Source: Thermoanaerobaculia bacterium (lineage in GTDB: Bacteria; Acidobacteriota; Thermoanaerobaculia; Multivoradales; JAHEKO01). Taken from it: a DNA stretch of 6,250 nucleotides. Both the position numbers and the translations under genes were made by a program. Shown one piece after another: positions 1 to 6,247 of this stretch (positions within the stretch are counted from its first letter, which is position 1; the number at the start of each line of letters is the position of its first letter). The stretch is from the NCBI GenBank assembly GCA_029287645.1, contig JARFQS010000501.1, forward strand, positions 1 through 6,250, written 5' to 3'. The notes below the pieces were generated by a model. The model made no database searches and had not been told where the DNA came from. It was given only the letters and a program-made list of their open reading frames with translations.

Positions 1-27
1 TTGCCGACCGTGTAGCCGAGGGGCGCG

Positions 28-474
28 ATGTCGACGCTCTCGAGCTCTCTCAACTCCTGTGCCACCGCGGCGGCGAACGATCTGTACTTTCCCCTGGCGG
101 GCCGTGAGATCACTGCGGCGCGCAAGTTGCGGGTGATCCGAGTCTTGACCGCCTGCTTCGGCCTGGTGCAGATCGCGGTCGGGATCGCGGGTCAGTGGCT
201 CCAATCGACGGTGGTGGCCAGCGTCCTGGGCATTGCCGCCTTTACCACGGGGATCGTTCTGGGAGTCTTCTTCCTCGGCATCTTCACCGACCGCGTCGGA
301 CAGCGAGCCGCCCTGGTCGGTCTCGTGGTCGGTCTCGTCGGCATGCTGATCGTTTTCTTCGCGACGCCCCTGGCTTGGCCATGGTTCGCCCTGGTCGGTT
401 CACTGGGAACGTTCGCCGCCGGGCTGGCAGCGAGCTATGTGTGGCCCCGAGGAGCCATATCGGCGGCTCAGTAG
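28..474 (+). CDS. Sodium:solute symporter (SSS family), C-terminal part only
   Basis: This encodes the last 148 residues of an SSS-family transporter, an inner-membrane Na+-driven importer of sugars, amino acids or related solutes. Residues 1-10 (MSTLSSSLNS) match the conserved TM8 motif; by comparison with vSGLT, Ser2/Thr3 fall where the Na2-site serine pair lies. NDLYFPL (17-23) follows, then four hydrophobic segments at about 36-54, 61-86, 93-112 and 118-138, including the family-typical GVFFLGIFTDR (79-89). Family members are usually about 480-550 residues, so some 350 N-terminal residues are absent. ATG 28 has a GAGGGG stretch four bases upstream, but an internal TM8 methionine is unlikely to be the true start. 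An in-frame TAG at 13-15 blocks extension to the window edge, so this is a truncated gene, a frameshifted gene or a sequence-end error. The last 7 bases overlap the convergent gene. The substrate is unknown; an amino sugar is only a guess from the neighbours. Confidence 0.72.
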   Translation: MSTLSSSLNSCATAAANDLYFPLAGREITAARKLRVIRVLTACFGLVQIAVGIAGQWLQSTVVASVLGIAAFTTGIVLGVFFLGIFTDRVGQRAALVGLVVGLVGMLIVFFATPLAWPWFALVGSLGTFAAGLAASYVWPRGAISAAQ

Positions 475-3400
475 AGCAGAAAGGGTTGCCGGGCCTGGCG
501 CCACTGTTCGTGATCCTGCCGGTCCGCAGCCAGGAGCTCCTCGATGGATCTTCCGGCCCGTAGGTCCTCGAGGACCCGAGGCGTCCCCAGGAGGCGGCTC
601 AGTACCTCTCCGTGGCTCAGCCACTCGAAGTCGTCGCCACCCATCAGCTCCTGGAGCAGGGCAACCCCGAGAGTGTAGGGCTCCGCAGCTTGCGGGTCGG
701 TGACCAGAACCTGTCGGCCGACGCACTCCTGACCCACGAACTTCGGGGAGGGCGCCGCCGGAGAGGCGGCAGGCACGAATCGAGCGGCTTCGAGAGAGAA
801 GCCCGGGACCGACAGCTGAAGATCCTCTGGAGTCAGCCAGGGAGCGCCAATCAGCAAGAAGGGGGCCGGTGTGCCGCGGCCCTCGGAGAGGTTTGTCCCC
901 TCCAGGAGCGCGGTTCCAGGGTAGGCCAGCGCGGCGTCAGGGCTTCTCAGGTTGGGCGAGGGAGAGACCCAGTCTCTACCCGTGTCCTCCCAGGCCATCC
1001 ACCGATGCCAACCCAGCATGGGAACCACAGTCAGCCGGGCGGGTTCTTCGAGCTGGGAATTGACGAAACGGGCCATCTCACCGAGCGTCAATCCGTGGAC
1101 CAACGGTCCTGGTGCCAGGTTGACGAAAGAGGCCGGTGTCACATCCCTGGGCGCGCTGACGGGTCCCTCGACTCGGTTGCCGCCCAACGGGTTGGGCCGG
1201 TCCAACACTACGAACTCGAGGCCGGCATCCGCCGCTGCCTCCAAGCAGTAGATGAGTGTGCTGACGTAGGTGTAGAAACGGACCCCGGCGCCTTGCAGAT
1301 CGAACACCAGAGCATCGAGCCCCGCGAGGGACTCGGGGGAGGGGCGTCGTTGGTCGCCGTAGAGACTCACCACCGGCAGTCCGCTGACAGGGTCGAGACC
1401 ACTATCGACGTGCTCGCCGGCAGCCGCCCGACCCCGCAGGCCATGCTCGGGCGAGAACAGGCGCTCGACATCGAATCCCCGGTCGCGCAGAACATCGATG
1501 GCATGTCGTCCGTCGGAGGAGACCGAAGCGGCGTGGACCACGAGGCCGAGCCTCTTGCCAGCGAGCGAATCGAGCTCACCCACATCGACCTGCTCGAGGC
1601 CGACTTGGACCACGGGCGCCTCGAGAGCGCGGATCACGGCATCGGCTACGGCCGGTCTTACCTTTCGGATCAGATTGTTCTCCCGCGTCGGATGCACGCG
1701 ATTGGTCAACAGAATCAAGAACAGCTCACGCTCAGGATCGACCCACATCGAGGTGCCGGTATAACCGAGATGCCCGAAGGAGTTGGGTGAGAAGTAGTTG
1801 CCCGCCGAGGACTTTTCGGCCGACTTCGTATCCCAACCGATCGCCCGATCCGAGCCGGGAACCCCCGCTCTCTCGGCCCATGCCTCGACGATGTCGCGAG
1901 AGACGATTCTCCGGTGCTCGAAGACGCCTCCATTGAGAATCATCTGGAGGAATCGAGCGACATCCGCGGCGGTGCTGAAGAGGCCAGCATGCGGCGCGAC
2001 ACCACCCATGGCATGGGCATTCTCGTCATGGACCTCTCCATGGGCCACGTAACCGCGCCAGGGATCGTCTTCCGTTGGCGCGATGCGCGCCCGCAGGCTC
2101 TCATCTGGCAAGAAGCCTGTGTCGGTCATCCCCAGCGGTCCGTAGACCCTCTCCTCGACGAAGACTTCCATCGGTTGACCGGCCACCCGCTCGAGGATCT
2201 CTCCCAGCAGGATCATTCCGTAGTCGCTGTAGACCGATTGGGTACCCGGCTCGTAGTCGAGGTCCATGCCCTGGAGGCGCTCCAGATAGGCCTTTTTGCC
2301 CTGGATCTCGTTGTAGAGATCCCCGTAGGCCACCAGGCCCGAGGAGTGGGTCAGTAGTTGGCGAACCGTGACCTTCTCCTTACCGGGTCCCACGAACAGA
2401 GGCAGATAGTCCACGACGGGCTTGTCCAGATCGAGGGCCCCCTCGTCGACCAGAATCATCGCCATGATCGTCGTGGCGAGGACCTTCGTGAGGCTGGCCA
2501 GGTCGTAGACCGTGTCGACCGCGACTTCCGGAGCTCCTGCCTCGTAGGAGAGTCGGCCAAACGGATAGAGATGCGCCAGCTCGCCCCGGTAACCCACGGC
2601 CAGGACGCCCCCGGGAAAGGCGCCCTGTTCTACGAACTCGTCGAGCAGGCGATCTACCCCCTCGAGGCCATCGGCTCGAAAGCCGTCCTCCTCGGGCGAG
2701 GCCTGCGGCAGCGTCATCTCTCTCCGAGCCAGCTCGATGCCGTGACCGTAGGAGTAGAGGTCGGGCAGGGTCACGGGCAGCTTGCCCCGGACGTCGAACT
2801 CTCCGAAGAGGGCACCGATCGCGGCGCGCTGACTCGAAGCGGCCGAACCGTACGTAGTCATGAAGACCGGGACTTCGGGGATCTCGGCGAGGAAGTAGGG
2901 GCTGCCGTAGGACAGAACGATCACCGGAGTTCCGGTGTCCTCGAGACGCTGGACCAAACGGGCCTGGGCGGGCGACAGATCGTCTGCGGATCTCACCCAG
3001 ATGAAGGAGGAGACGAGTACGTGGGTGTAGGCGGGAGCCACCTCGAGGATCTTGTCCATCGTTTCGGGAGAGACTTCCCGACCCAGGGTGAAGGTCCTGG
3101 TTTCGATGCCGCGGGCCCGAAGCTCCGCTTCTGGCAGGCCCCGGATGGCTCGGTCGCGGAGTCCGGTGGAGATGACGACATGAAGGATCCTGAGGGGCTC
3201 TTCGGCCTCGAGTGGCAGGATGTCGCCTTCGTTGCGTAGCACCGTGACCGAGTCCCTCGCCACCTTCAGGGCACGGTCGAGGTCCTGCGGGCGAGCGATG
3301 CTTCGTCCCAGCGCCTCCGGGTCGACCCGGCGGTTCTTGTGTAGGCCCAGCCGAGCTTTCGTCTCCAGAACCCGGCGCACCGAAGTGTCGAGACGCTCTT

Positions 3401-4496
3401 CGCTCAACTGTCCTTCCTCGACAGCTCTTACAAGGGACTGGATCGCGACCCGTACGTCGGCGGGCAGCAGAACGACATCGGCCCCGGCCTGGACGGACCG
3501 AACGGCGGCTTCACCGGCCCAGGCGGGACGTATACCGGCCATTTCCAGGGCGTCGGTGACGATCAGTCCGTCGAAACCGAGCTCGTCGCGGAGCAGGTCG
3601 TGCGAGATGGACGGCGAGAGCGTCGCCGGCGCTCCCGAAGGATCGATAGAAGGCAGAGCCACATGGGCCGTCATGATCGAGTCGACACCGGCCTCGACCG
3701 CGGCTCGGAAGGGCACCAACTCGACGGACTCCAGCCGCTCGCGGTCGACCCCGACCACGGGGCGCTCGTAATGGCTGTCGGACGAGGTGTCGCCGTGACC
3801 GGGAAAGTGCTTGGCCGTGGTCAACATGCCGCCCTGGCGCGCGCCTTCGACATAGGCTCGGACCATGCTTGCCACGAGATCGGGGTCCTCACCATAGGAA
3901 CGGATGTTGATGACCGGATTGGCGGGATTGTTGTTGACGTCGGCCACCGGTGCGAGTGCCCAGTGAATACCCAGAGCGCGACCCTCCCGGGCGGTCACCT
4001 CCCCCGTGAAGCGGGCGGCCTCCTCCGAGCGGGTCGCTCCAACTGCCATGGCCCATGGCAGAGGAACCGTTCCCTCGGGAACGCGAAAGGCCATGCCGCG
4101 TTCCACGTCGGCCGACACCAGGAGGGGTACCTCGGCTGCGTTTTGGAGCTCGTTGAGTAGACGCGGAATACTCTCCAACTCGGACCGGAAGACAACCAGG
4201 CCACCGACGCGGAGATCGCGCACTTCGGAGAGCAGATCCCGATACGGCTCGGACGCCGGGTTCTCGTAGCGCCCATTGGCTCGGACCATGACCAGCTGTG
4301 CCGCTTTCTCCTCCAGGCTCAAGTCTGCGAGCGTGGTCTCGACCCATTTTCGGGCCGACTTCGGTAGCGGTAGAGGCGAGAGCTCGTGGGTGGCACTACT
4401 TGCTGCCGGGACGGCTGCGGAGTCGGTGACAGGCAGCGCCAGAGCCGCTGCGAGAAGAGTCGCGACCGAGCAGGCCCTGCGGAGAAATCGGCGCAT
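468..4496 (-). CDS. Exported NagZ-AmiE-NamZ triple fusion, peptidoglycan fragment hydrolase
   Basis: This 1342-residue protein joins three peptidoglycan-recycling enzymes: GH3 beta-N-acetylglucosaminidase (about 50-590), AmiE-like serine amidase (about 605-960) and DUF1343/NamZ exo-beta-N-acetylmuramidase (about 965-1342). Each is described in its own entry. Residues 1-28 look like a Sec signal peptide: basic RRFLRR, hydrophobic core at 11-23, and a likely cut after SAA (26-28). No lipobox is visible, so the product should be periplasmic or secreted. The ORF is open a further 147 codons upstream, but ATG 4496 is chosen because the signal peptide starts there, GAGAGGG sits 7 bases upstream, and the start shares one base with the preceding stop (TGATG). 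The interdomain joins are short, about 10-15 residues. The B. subtilis counterparts are three separate proteins encoded together (amiE-nagZ-namZ). Expected combined action is to strip GlcNAc, MurNAc and stem peptide from wall fragments. Domain identities are firm; concerted action is inferred. Confidence 0.93.
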   Translation of the reverse strand: MRRFLRRACSVATLLAAALALPVTDSAAVPAASSATHELSPLPLPKSARKWVETTLADLSLEEKAAQLVMVRANGRYENPASEPYRDLLSEVRDLRVGGLVVFRSELESIPRLLNELQNAAEVPLLVSADVERGMAFRVPEGTVPLPWAMAVGATRSEEAARFTGEVTAREGRALGIHWALAPVADVNNNPANPVINIRSYGEDPDLVASMVRAYVEGARQGGMLTTAKHFPGHGDTSSDSHYERPVVGVDRERLESVELVPFRAAVEAGVDSIMTAHVALPSIDPSGAPATLSPSISHDLLRDELGFDGLIVTDALEMAGIRPAWAGEAAVRSVQAGADVVLLPADVRVAIQSLVRAVEEGQLSEERLDTSVRRVLETKARLGLHKNRRVDPEALGRSIARPQDLDRALKVARDSVTVLRNEGDILPLEAEEPLRILHVVISTGLRDRAIRGLPEAELRARGIETRTFTLGREVSPETMDKILEVAPAYTHVLVSSFIWVRSADDLSPAQARLVQRLEDTGTPVIVLSYGSPYFLAEIPEVPVFMTTYGSAASSQRAAIGALFGEFDVRGKLPVTLPDLYSYGHGIELARREMTLPQASPEEDGFRADGLEGVDRLLDEFVEQGAFPGGVLAVGYRGELAHLYPFGRLSYEAGAPEVAVDTVYDLASLTKVLATTIMAMILVDEGALDLDKPVVDYLPLFVGPGKEKVTVRQLLTHSSGLVAYGDLYNEIQGKKAYLERLQGMDLDYEPGTQSVYSDYGMILLGEILERVAGQPMEVFVEERVYGPLGMTDTGFLPDESLRARIAPTEDDPWRGYVAHGEVHDENAHAMGGVAPHAGLFSTAADVARFLQMILNGGVFEHRRIVSRDIVEAWAERAGVPGSDRAIGWDTKSAEKSSAGNYFSPNSFGHLGYTGTSMWVDPERELFLILLTNRVHPTRENNLIRKVRPAVADAVIRALEAPVVQVGLEQVDVGELDSLAGKRLGLVVHAASVSSDGRHAIDVLRDRGFDVERLFSPEHGLRGRAAAGEHVDSGLDPVSGLPVVSLYGDQRRPSPESLAGLDALVFDLQGAGVRFYTYVSTLIYCLEAAADAGLEFVVLDRPNPLGGNRVEGPVSAPRDVTPASFVNLAPGPLVHGLTLGEMARFVNSQLEEPARLTVVPMLGWHRWMAWEDTGRDWVSPSPNLRSPDAALAYPGTALLEGTNLSEGRGTPAPFLLIGAPWLTPEDLQLSVPGFSLEAARFVPAASPAAPSPKFVGQECVGRQVLVTDPQAAEPYTLGVALLQELMGGDDFEWLSHGEVLSRLLGTPRVLEDLRAGRSIEELLAADRQDHEQWRQARQPFLLY
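471..1604 (-). other. Domain 3 of the fusion: NamZ-type exo-beta-N-acetylmuramidase (DUF1343, GH171)
   Basis: Residues about 965-1342, the length expected for a whole NamZ domain. Family landmarks in order are LFSPEHGLRG (1013-1022), FDLQGAGVRFYTYVSTL (1065-1081), LDRPNPLGG (1098-1106), VHGLTLGEMARF (1133-1144), WVSPSPNL (1176-1183) and YPGTALLEGTNLSEGRGT (1192-1209). Glu1017 of SPEHG is the residue I would expect to be catalytic, from memory of work on the B. subtilis and Bacteroides members. The enzyme class removes non-reducing terminal MurNAc. One deviation is visible: Gly1069 stands where most relatives I know have Asp (QDVG to QGAG). Confidence 0.9.
1617..2684 (-). other. Domain 2 of the fusion: serine hydrolase of beta-lactamase fold (AmiE-like)
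   Basis: Residues about 605-960. The SxxK catalytic motif is S668-L-T-K671, within DLASLTKVLATT. The second motif is Y756-S-D758, where penicillin-binding proteins and class C beta-lactamases usually have YxN. The third element is H909-L-G in FGHLGYTGTSMWVDP, in the place of the KTG box. VRQLLTHSSGL (711-721) and YEPGTQSVYSDYG (748-760) are typical of this family. Esterases, D-amino-acid peptidases and AmiE N-acetylmuramyl-L-alanine amidases share this fold. I favour AmiE because it is fused between NagZ and NamZ, as its B. subtilis counterpart is encoded beside them. The fold is certain; the amidase activity is inferred. Confidence 0.85.
4043..4061. repeat. Perfect inverted repeat inside the GH3 coding region
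   Basis: CTGCCATGG, one C, then CCATGGCAG: nine-base arms with a single central base, 19 bp in all. It lies within codons about 146-152 of the fusion gene. Seven bases further on is a second inverted repeat. No function is evident; it may simply follow from codon choice. Confidence 0.5.
4068..4083. repeat. Second inverted repeat inside the GH3 coding region
   Basis: CGTTCCC, TC, then GGGAACG: seven-base arms around a two-base loop. An alternative pairing, GGAAC-C-GTTCC at 4063-4073, overlaps it and would compete with it. Because it is coding sequence with no T-tract, it is not a terminator. Confidence 0.4.
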
Positions 4497-6148
4497 CACG
4501 GTACCCTCTCGATCTTGTGGCCATCCAGCCAGACTTCGGTCAGTTCGGTCTCTTTGAAATCGATTTCGCCCCCCGGAGCAGGCGAGACGACCAGGAAGGA
4601 TGCCGCCCGACCCTGGCGCAACCGTGGTGGCATCGGCTCTGTACCGGGTTCGCTCACCCAGAGCGCTTGAAGCTCTTCCAGAGAGCTTGCACCTTGGGCA
4701 CCCAGTGCCTCGAGGCTGTCCGAGAGTGACGCGGATCTGGCTCGAGGGGGCGATCCCGCCAGGACCAGCCGTGGCTGCCGAGAGGGCCCAACGACGACCT
4801 CGATCCGTGGCAGACCCGGAGCCGTCAGCTGCTGGACGAGATCTCGGGCCGCCTCGCTGCGGCGCTGGCGAACCGACCAGTACAGAGTTCCGACTCCGAG
4901 CCGAGCCAGTCGGGAAAGAGCGGTTTCGTCGAGCCACTTGCGAGCCGACCAGCCCCTGACCCCGATCTCGAACGGGGCTAGCACGAGACTCTCGGCAGCA
5001 TCCACGATTTGTCCGGCCCCGAGGAAGCGGGCGTCACCGATCTCGGAGATCCGGGATCGGGCCACCGCGCCTCGAGAACAACCGACATCCTGCCGGTCAC
5101 TTCGCAGGCGGTCGAAAGCGAGATCGGCCCGATAGGCGATGTCAGTGCCCGGCTGCAGGAGGTAACCATCACGCACCACGACGTCGGACCATGAGTTGGA
5201 TTGATTGCGGTGCAGAGCCTCGTAGACCTCTGGGTCGTAGGCGGAGAGATCGTCGCGGGCCAAACCCTCGAGAACCGTGAGGATGGCCACGAAATTCAGA
5301 CGTGTCAGGACCGTGAACTCATGCCCCGAGGGCACCCCACCGCTTTCGATGAGGACCACCGGTGTTCCCCAGGCGGTCAGGTTGTCGCCGAAGGCCCGCG
5401 GACTCCAGTCTTCGTCATAGCGCGCCATCCCTCCAGGCATGAAGGGGGCGAGCGCCTCCACGATCGCCGCACAGGCGCGCTTGGCGCGTAGCCTGCCGGG
5501 CGTAAGCGTGTTGTCCGGATCACCGGCTACCGCCAGAACGGCATTTGTGGCGAGAACACCCGTGTCGCCGACGGTGGTCCGCCGGTTCTGGTCGTGGAGA
5601 TTGAAGCCCAGCATGGGCTCGTGCTCGTCGCGAATCCGTTTGAGAAGCCTGCCCTCTGGGGAGGCGAGATTCAGCGCGTCGCGGTTGATGTCGATGGCCT
5701 GGGCGTTGCGCCGCTCGTAGACCTCGGTGCCGTCTGGATTGAGCATGGGGATCATCAGTAGCGTGAAGGTGTCGAGGATCGACCTCGCAGAAGGCTCGTC
5801 GGCATGCTCGAGAAGGAAGTGGGCGATGTCGAGCAGGGCGGGCGTGGCCGAAGGCTCGTCGCCGTGCATCTGCGACCAAAGCAGGATCTTGCTCTCTCCA
5901 TTGCCAAGGGTGAGCATCTGAATGGAGCGTCCCAGAAAGGAGGCTCCCACCTCTTCGACCCTGACGTCGGCCGGAAATCGCGCCTGGAGGCGCTCGAGGC
6001 TCCCCTGCAGGTCGGCATGCCGCAAGCAGGGCGCCGCCGTGGTTTCGAAGCGCTCCTCCGGCCAGGCTTGCCAGAGCTCTGCGGGGGTGAATCCATGCGC
6101 CACAAGCGGCAACATTCCAGCGAGAAGCAGTATCGAAATCCTGATCAC
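4496..6148 (-). CDS. Exported M14 zinc carboxypeptidase with amidohydrolase-like C-terminal region
   Basis: This is a 550-residue secreted metallopeptidase. The signal peptide spans residues 1-19, with a hydrophobic core at 5-17 and a likely cut after AHG. The M14 domain spans about 35-298: zinc ligands H95 and E98 in QMHGDEPSAT, substrate-binding N155-R156 in DINRDAL, third zinc ligand H185 in FNLHDQNRR, and catalytic E268 in VVLIESGG. All key residues are present. Residues about 320-400 (DVVVRDGYLLQPGTDIAYRA, then EIGDARFLGAGQIVDAAESL) and 510-550 (ending EVWLDGHKIERVP) resemble the two ends of a metal-dependent amidohydrolase, without the HxH metal motif. The start is GTG, supported by GGAG nine bases upstream; the frame stays open to the window edge, but no ATG, GTG or TTG lies further upstream within the window. 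It is the first gene of an operon with the triple fusion. Action on wall-derived peptides, like the MpaA or Csd4 branches of M14, is inferred from context only. Confidence 0.9.
   Translation of the reverse strand: MIRISILLLAGMLPLVAHGFTPAELWQAWPEERFETTAAPCLRHADLQGSLERLQARFPADVRVEEVGASFLGRSIQMLTLGNGESKILLWSQMHGDEPSATPALLDIAHFLLEHADEPSARSILDTFTLLMIPMLNPDGTEVYERRNAQAIDINRDALNLASPEGRLLKRIRDEHEPMLGFNLHDQNRRTTVGDTGVLATNAVLAVAGDPDNTLTPGRLRAKRACAAIVEALAPFMPGGMARYDEDWSPRAFGDNLTAWGTPVVLIESGGVPSGHEFTVLTRLNFVAILTVLEGLARDDLSAYDPEVYEALHRNQSNSWSDVVVRDGYLLQPGTDIAYRADLAFDRLRSDRQDVGCSRGAVARSRISEIGDARFLGAGQIVDAAESLVLAPFEIGVRGWSARKWLDETALSRLARLGVGTLYWSVRQRRSEAARDLVQQLTAPGLPRIEVVVGPSRQPRLVLAGSPPRARSASLSDSLEALGAQGASSLEELQALWVSEPGTEPMPPRLRQGRAASFLVVSPAPGGEIDFKETELTEVWLDGHKIERVP
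4504..4510 (-). promoter_or_regulatory. Ribosome binding site of the triple-fusion gene
   Basis: Read on the minus strand, GAGAGGG is followed by the 7-base spacer TACCGTG and ATG. The site is built from the Glu-Arg codons, and the first base of the Val codon, near the end of the upstream M14 gene. Together with the TGATG stop/start overlap, it fixes the start at 4496 and points to coupled translation. Confidence 0.8.
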
Positions 6149-6157
6149 GAGCGAAAT

Positions 6158-6161
6158 CTCC
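6158..6161 (-). promoter_or_regulatory. Ribosome binding site deciding the GTG start of the M14 gene
   Basis: On the minus strand, GGAG (within CGGAGAT) lies nine bases before the GTG at 6148. Because the reading frame has no upstream stop inside the window, this site and the signal peptide that follows are the main reasons to accept GTG as the start. The next in-frame ATG (residue 12) would remove most of the signal peptide. Confidence 0.65.
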
Positions 6162-6232
6162 GAAGCGGGGAATCGGGTCGGTGAGCTGCGTGGCGAAGGG
6201 TCTCCCGGCTGGTAGTCTATGCTTTCTCGAGC

Positions 6233-6240
6233 GAGGGGGG
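6233..6240 (+). promoter_or_regulatory. Strong ribosome binding site for a divergent gene
   Basis: The purine run GAGGGGGG is followed by the 7-base spacer ACAGATC and then ATG at the very end of the window. Position and spacing are those of a good Shine-Dalgarno site. Confidence 0.55.
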
Positions 6241-6247
6241 ACAGATC

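Larger units (their letters stand above)
2727..4349 (-). other. Domain 1 of the fusion: GH3 beta-N-acetylglucosaminidase (NagZ type)
   Basis: Residues about 50-590. The GH3 barrel runs to about 385 and contains the NagZ signature KHFPGHG (229-235) followed by the Asp-x-His dyad D240/H242, which in NagZ enzymes replaces the usual GH3 acid/base glutamate. The nucleophile is D315 in VTDALEM (codon at 3552-3554). The second GH3 domain covers about 405-590, beginning at VARDSVTVLRNEG (412-424). This two-domain arrangement resembles the exported B. subtilis NagZ, not the single-domain cytoplasmic NagZ of enterobacteria. The family removes non-reducing terminal GlcNAc from GlcNAc-MurNAc fragments. 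All catalytic residues that I can name are present. Confidence 0.93.
6149..6247. promoter_or_regulatory. Divergent intergenic region with putative promoters
   Basis: This 99-base gap separates the minus-strand M14 operon from a gene that appears to start at 6248 on the plus strand. It must hold the operon promoter if transcription starts here. Only weak -10-like hexamers are visible: TAGACT on the minus strand (6213-6218), and TATGCT on the plus strand (6218-6223). Neither has a convincing -35 partner. A small inverted repeat, CTCG-AG-CGAG, lies at 6226-6235. No operator or riboswitch is recognisable. Confidence 0.4.

Noticed and set aside
1..474. Whole symporter fragment as a small independent membrane protein
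   Set aside because: It starts inside a conserved transmembrane helix of a much longer family and has no sign of an adapted N-terminus; a broken or cut gene is simpler.
468..520. Possible terminator near GCCGGGCCTGGC around 488-499
   Set aside because: A GC-rich near-palindrome inside the fusion gene's coding end, without a T-tract on either strand.
612..1790. Long plus-strand open frame (392 codons) opposite the NamZ domain
   Set aside because: It is antisense to strongly conserved NamZ and serine-hydrolase motifs, its translation is low-complexity and charged with no domain, and long antisense frames are common in high-GC DNA.
1617..2684. A true beta-lactamase (antibiotic resistance) domain
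   Set aside because: SxxK is shared by the whole superfamily; the YSD and HLG elements and the fusion to NagZ and NamZ point to a wall amidase instead.
2358..3239. Plus-strand open frame (293 codons) opposite the end of the GH3 domain and start of the serine hydrolase
   Set aside because: Shadow of the real coding strand: no motif, no ribosome binding site of note, and the opposite strand carries recognised catalytic residues.
4497..4937. N-terminal extension of the fusion gene by 147 in-frame codons to 4937
   Set aside because: The extension overlaps the conserved-frame end of the M14 gene, is rich in Arg, Gly and Ser with no recognisable domain, and would bury the signal peptide that begins at 4496 with its own ribosome binding site.
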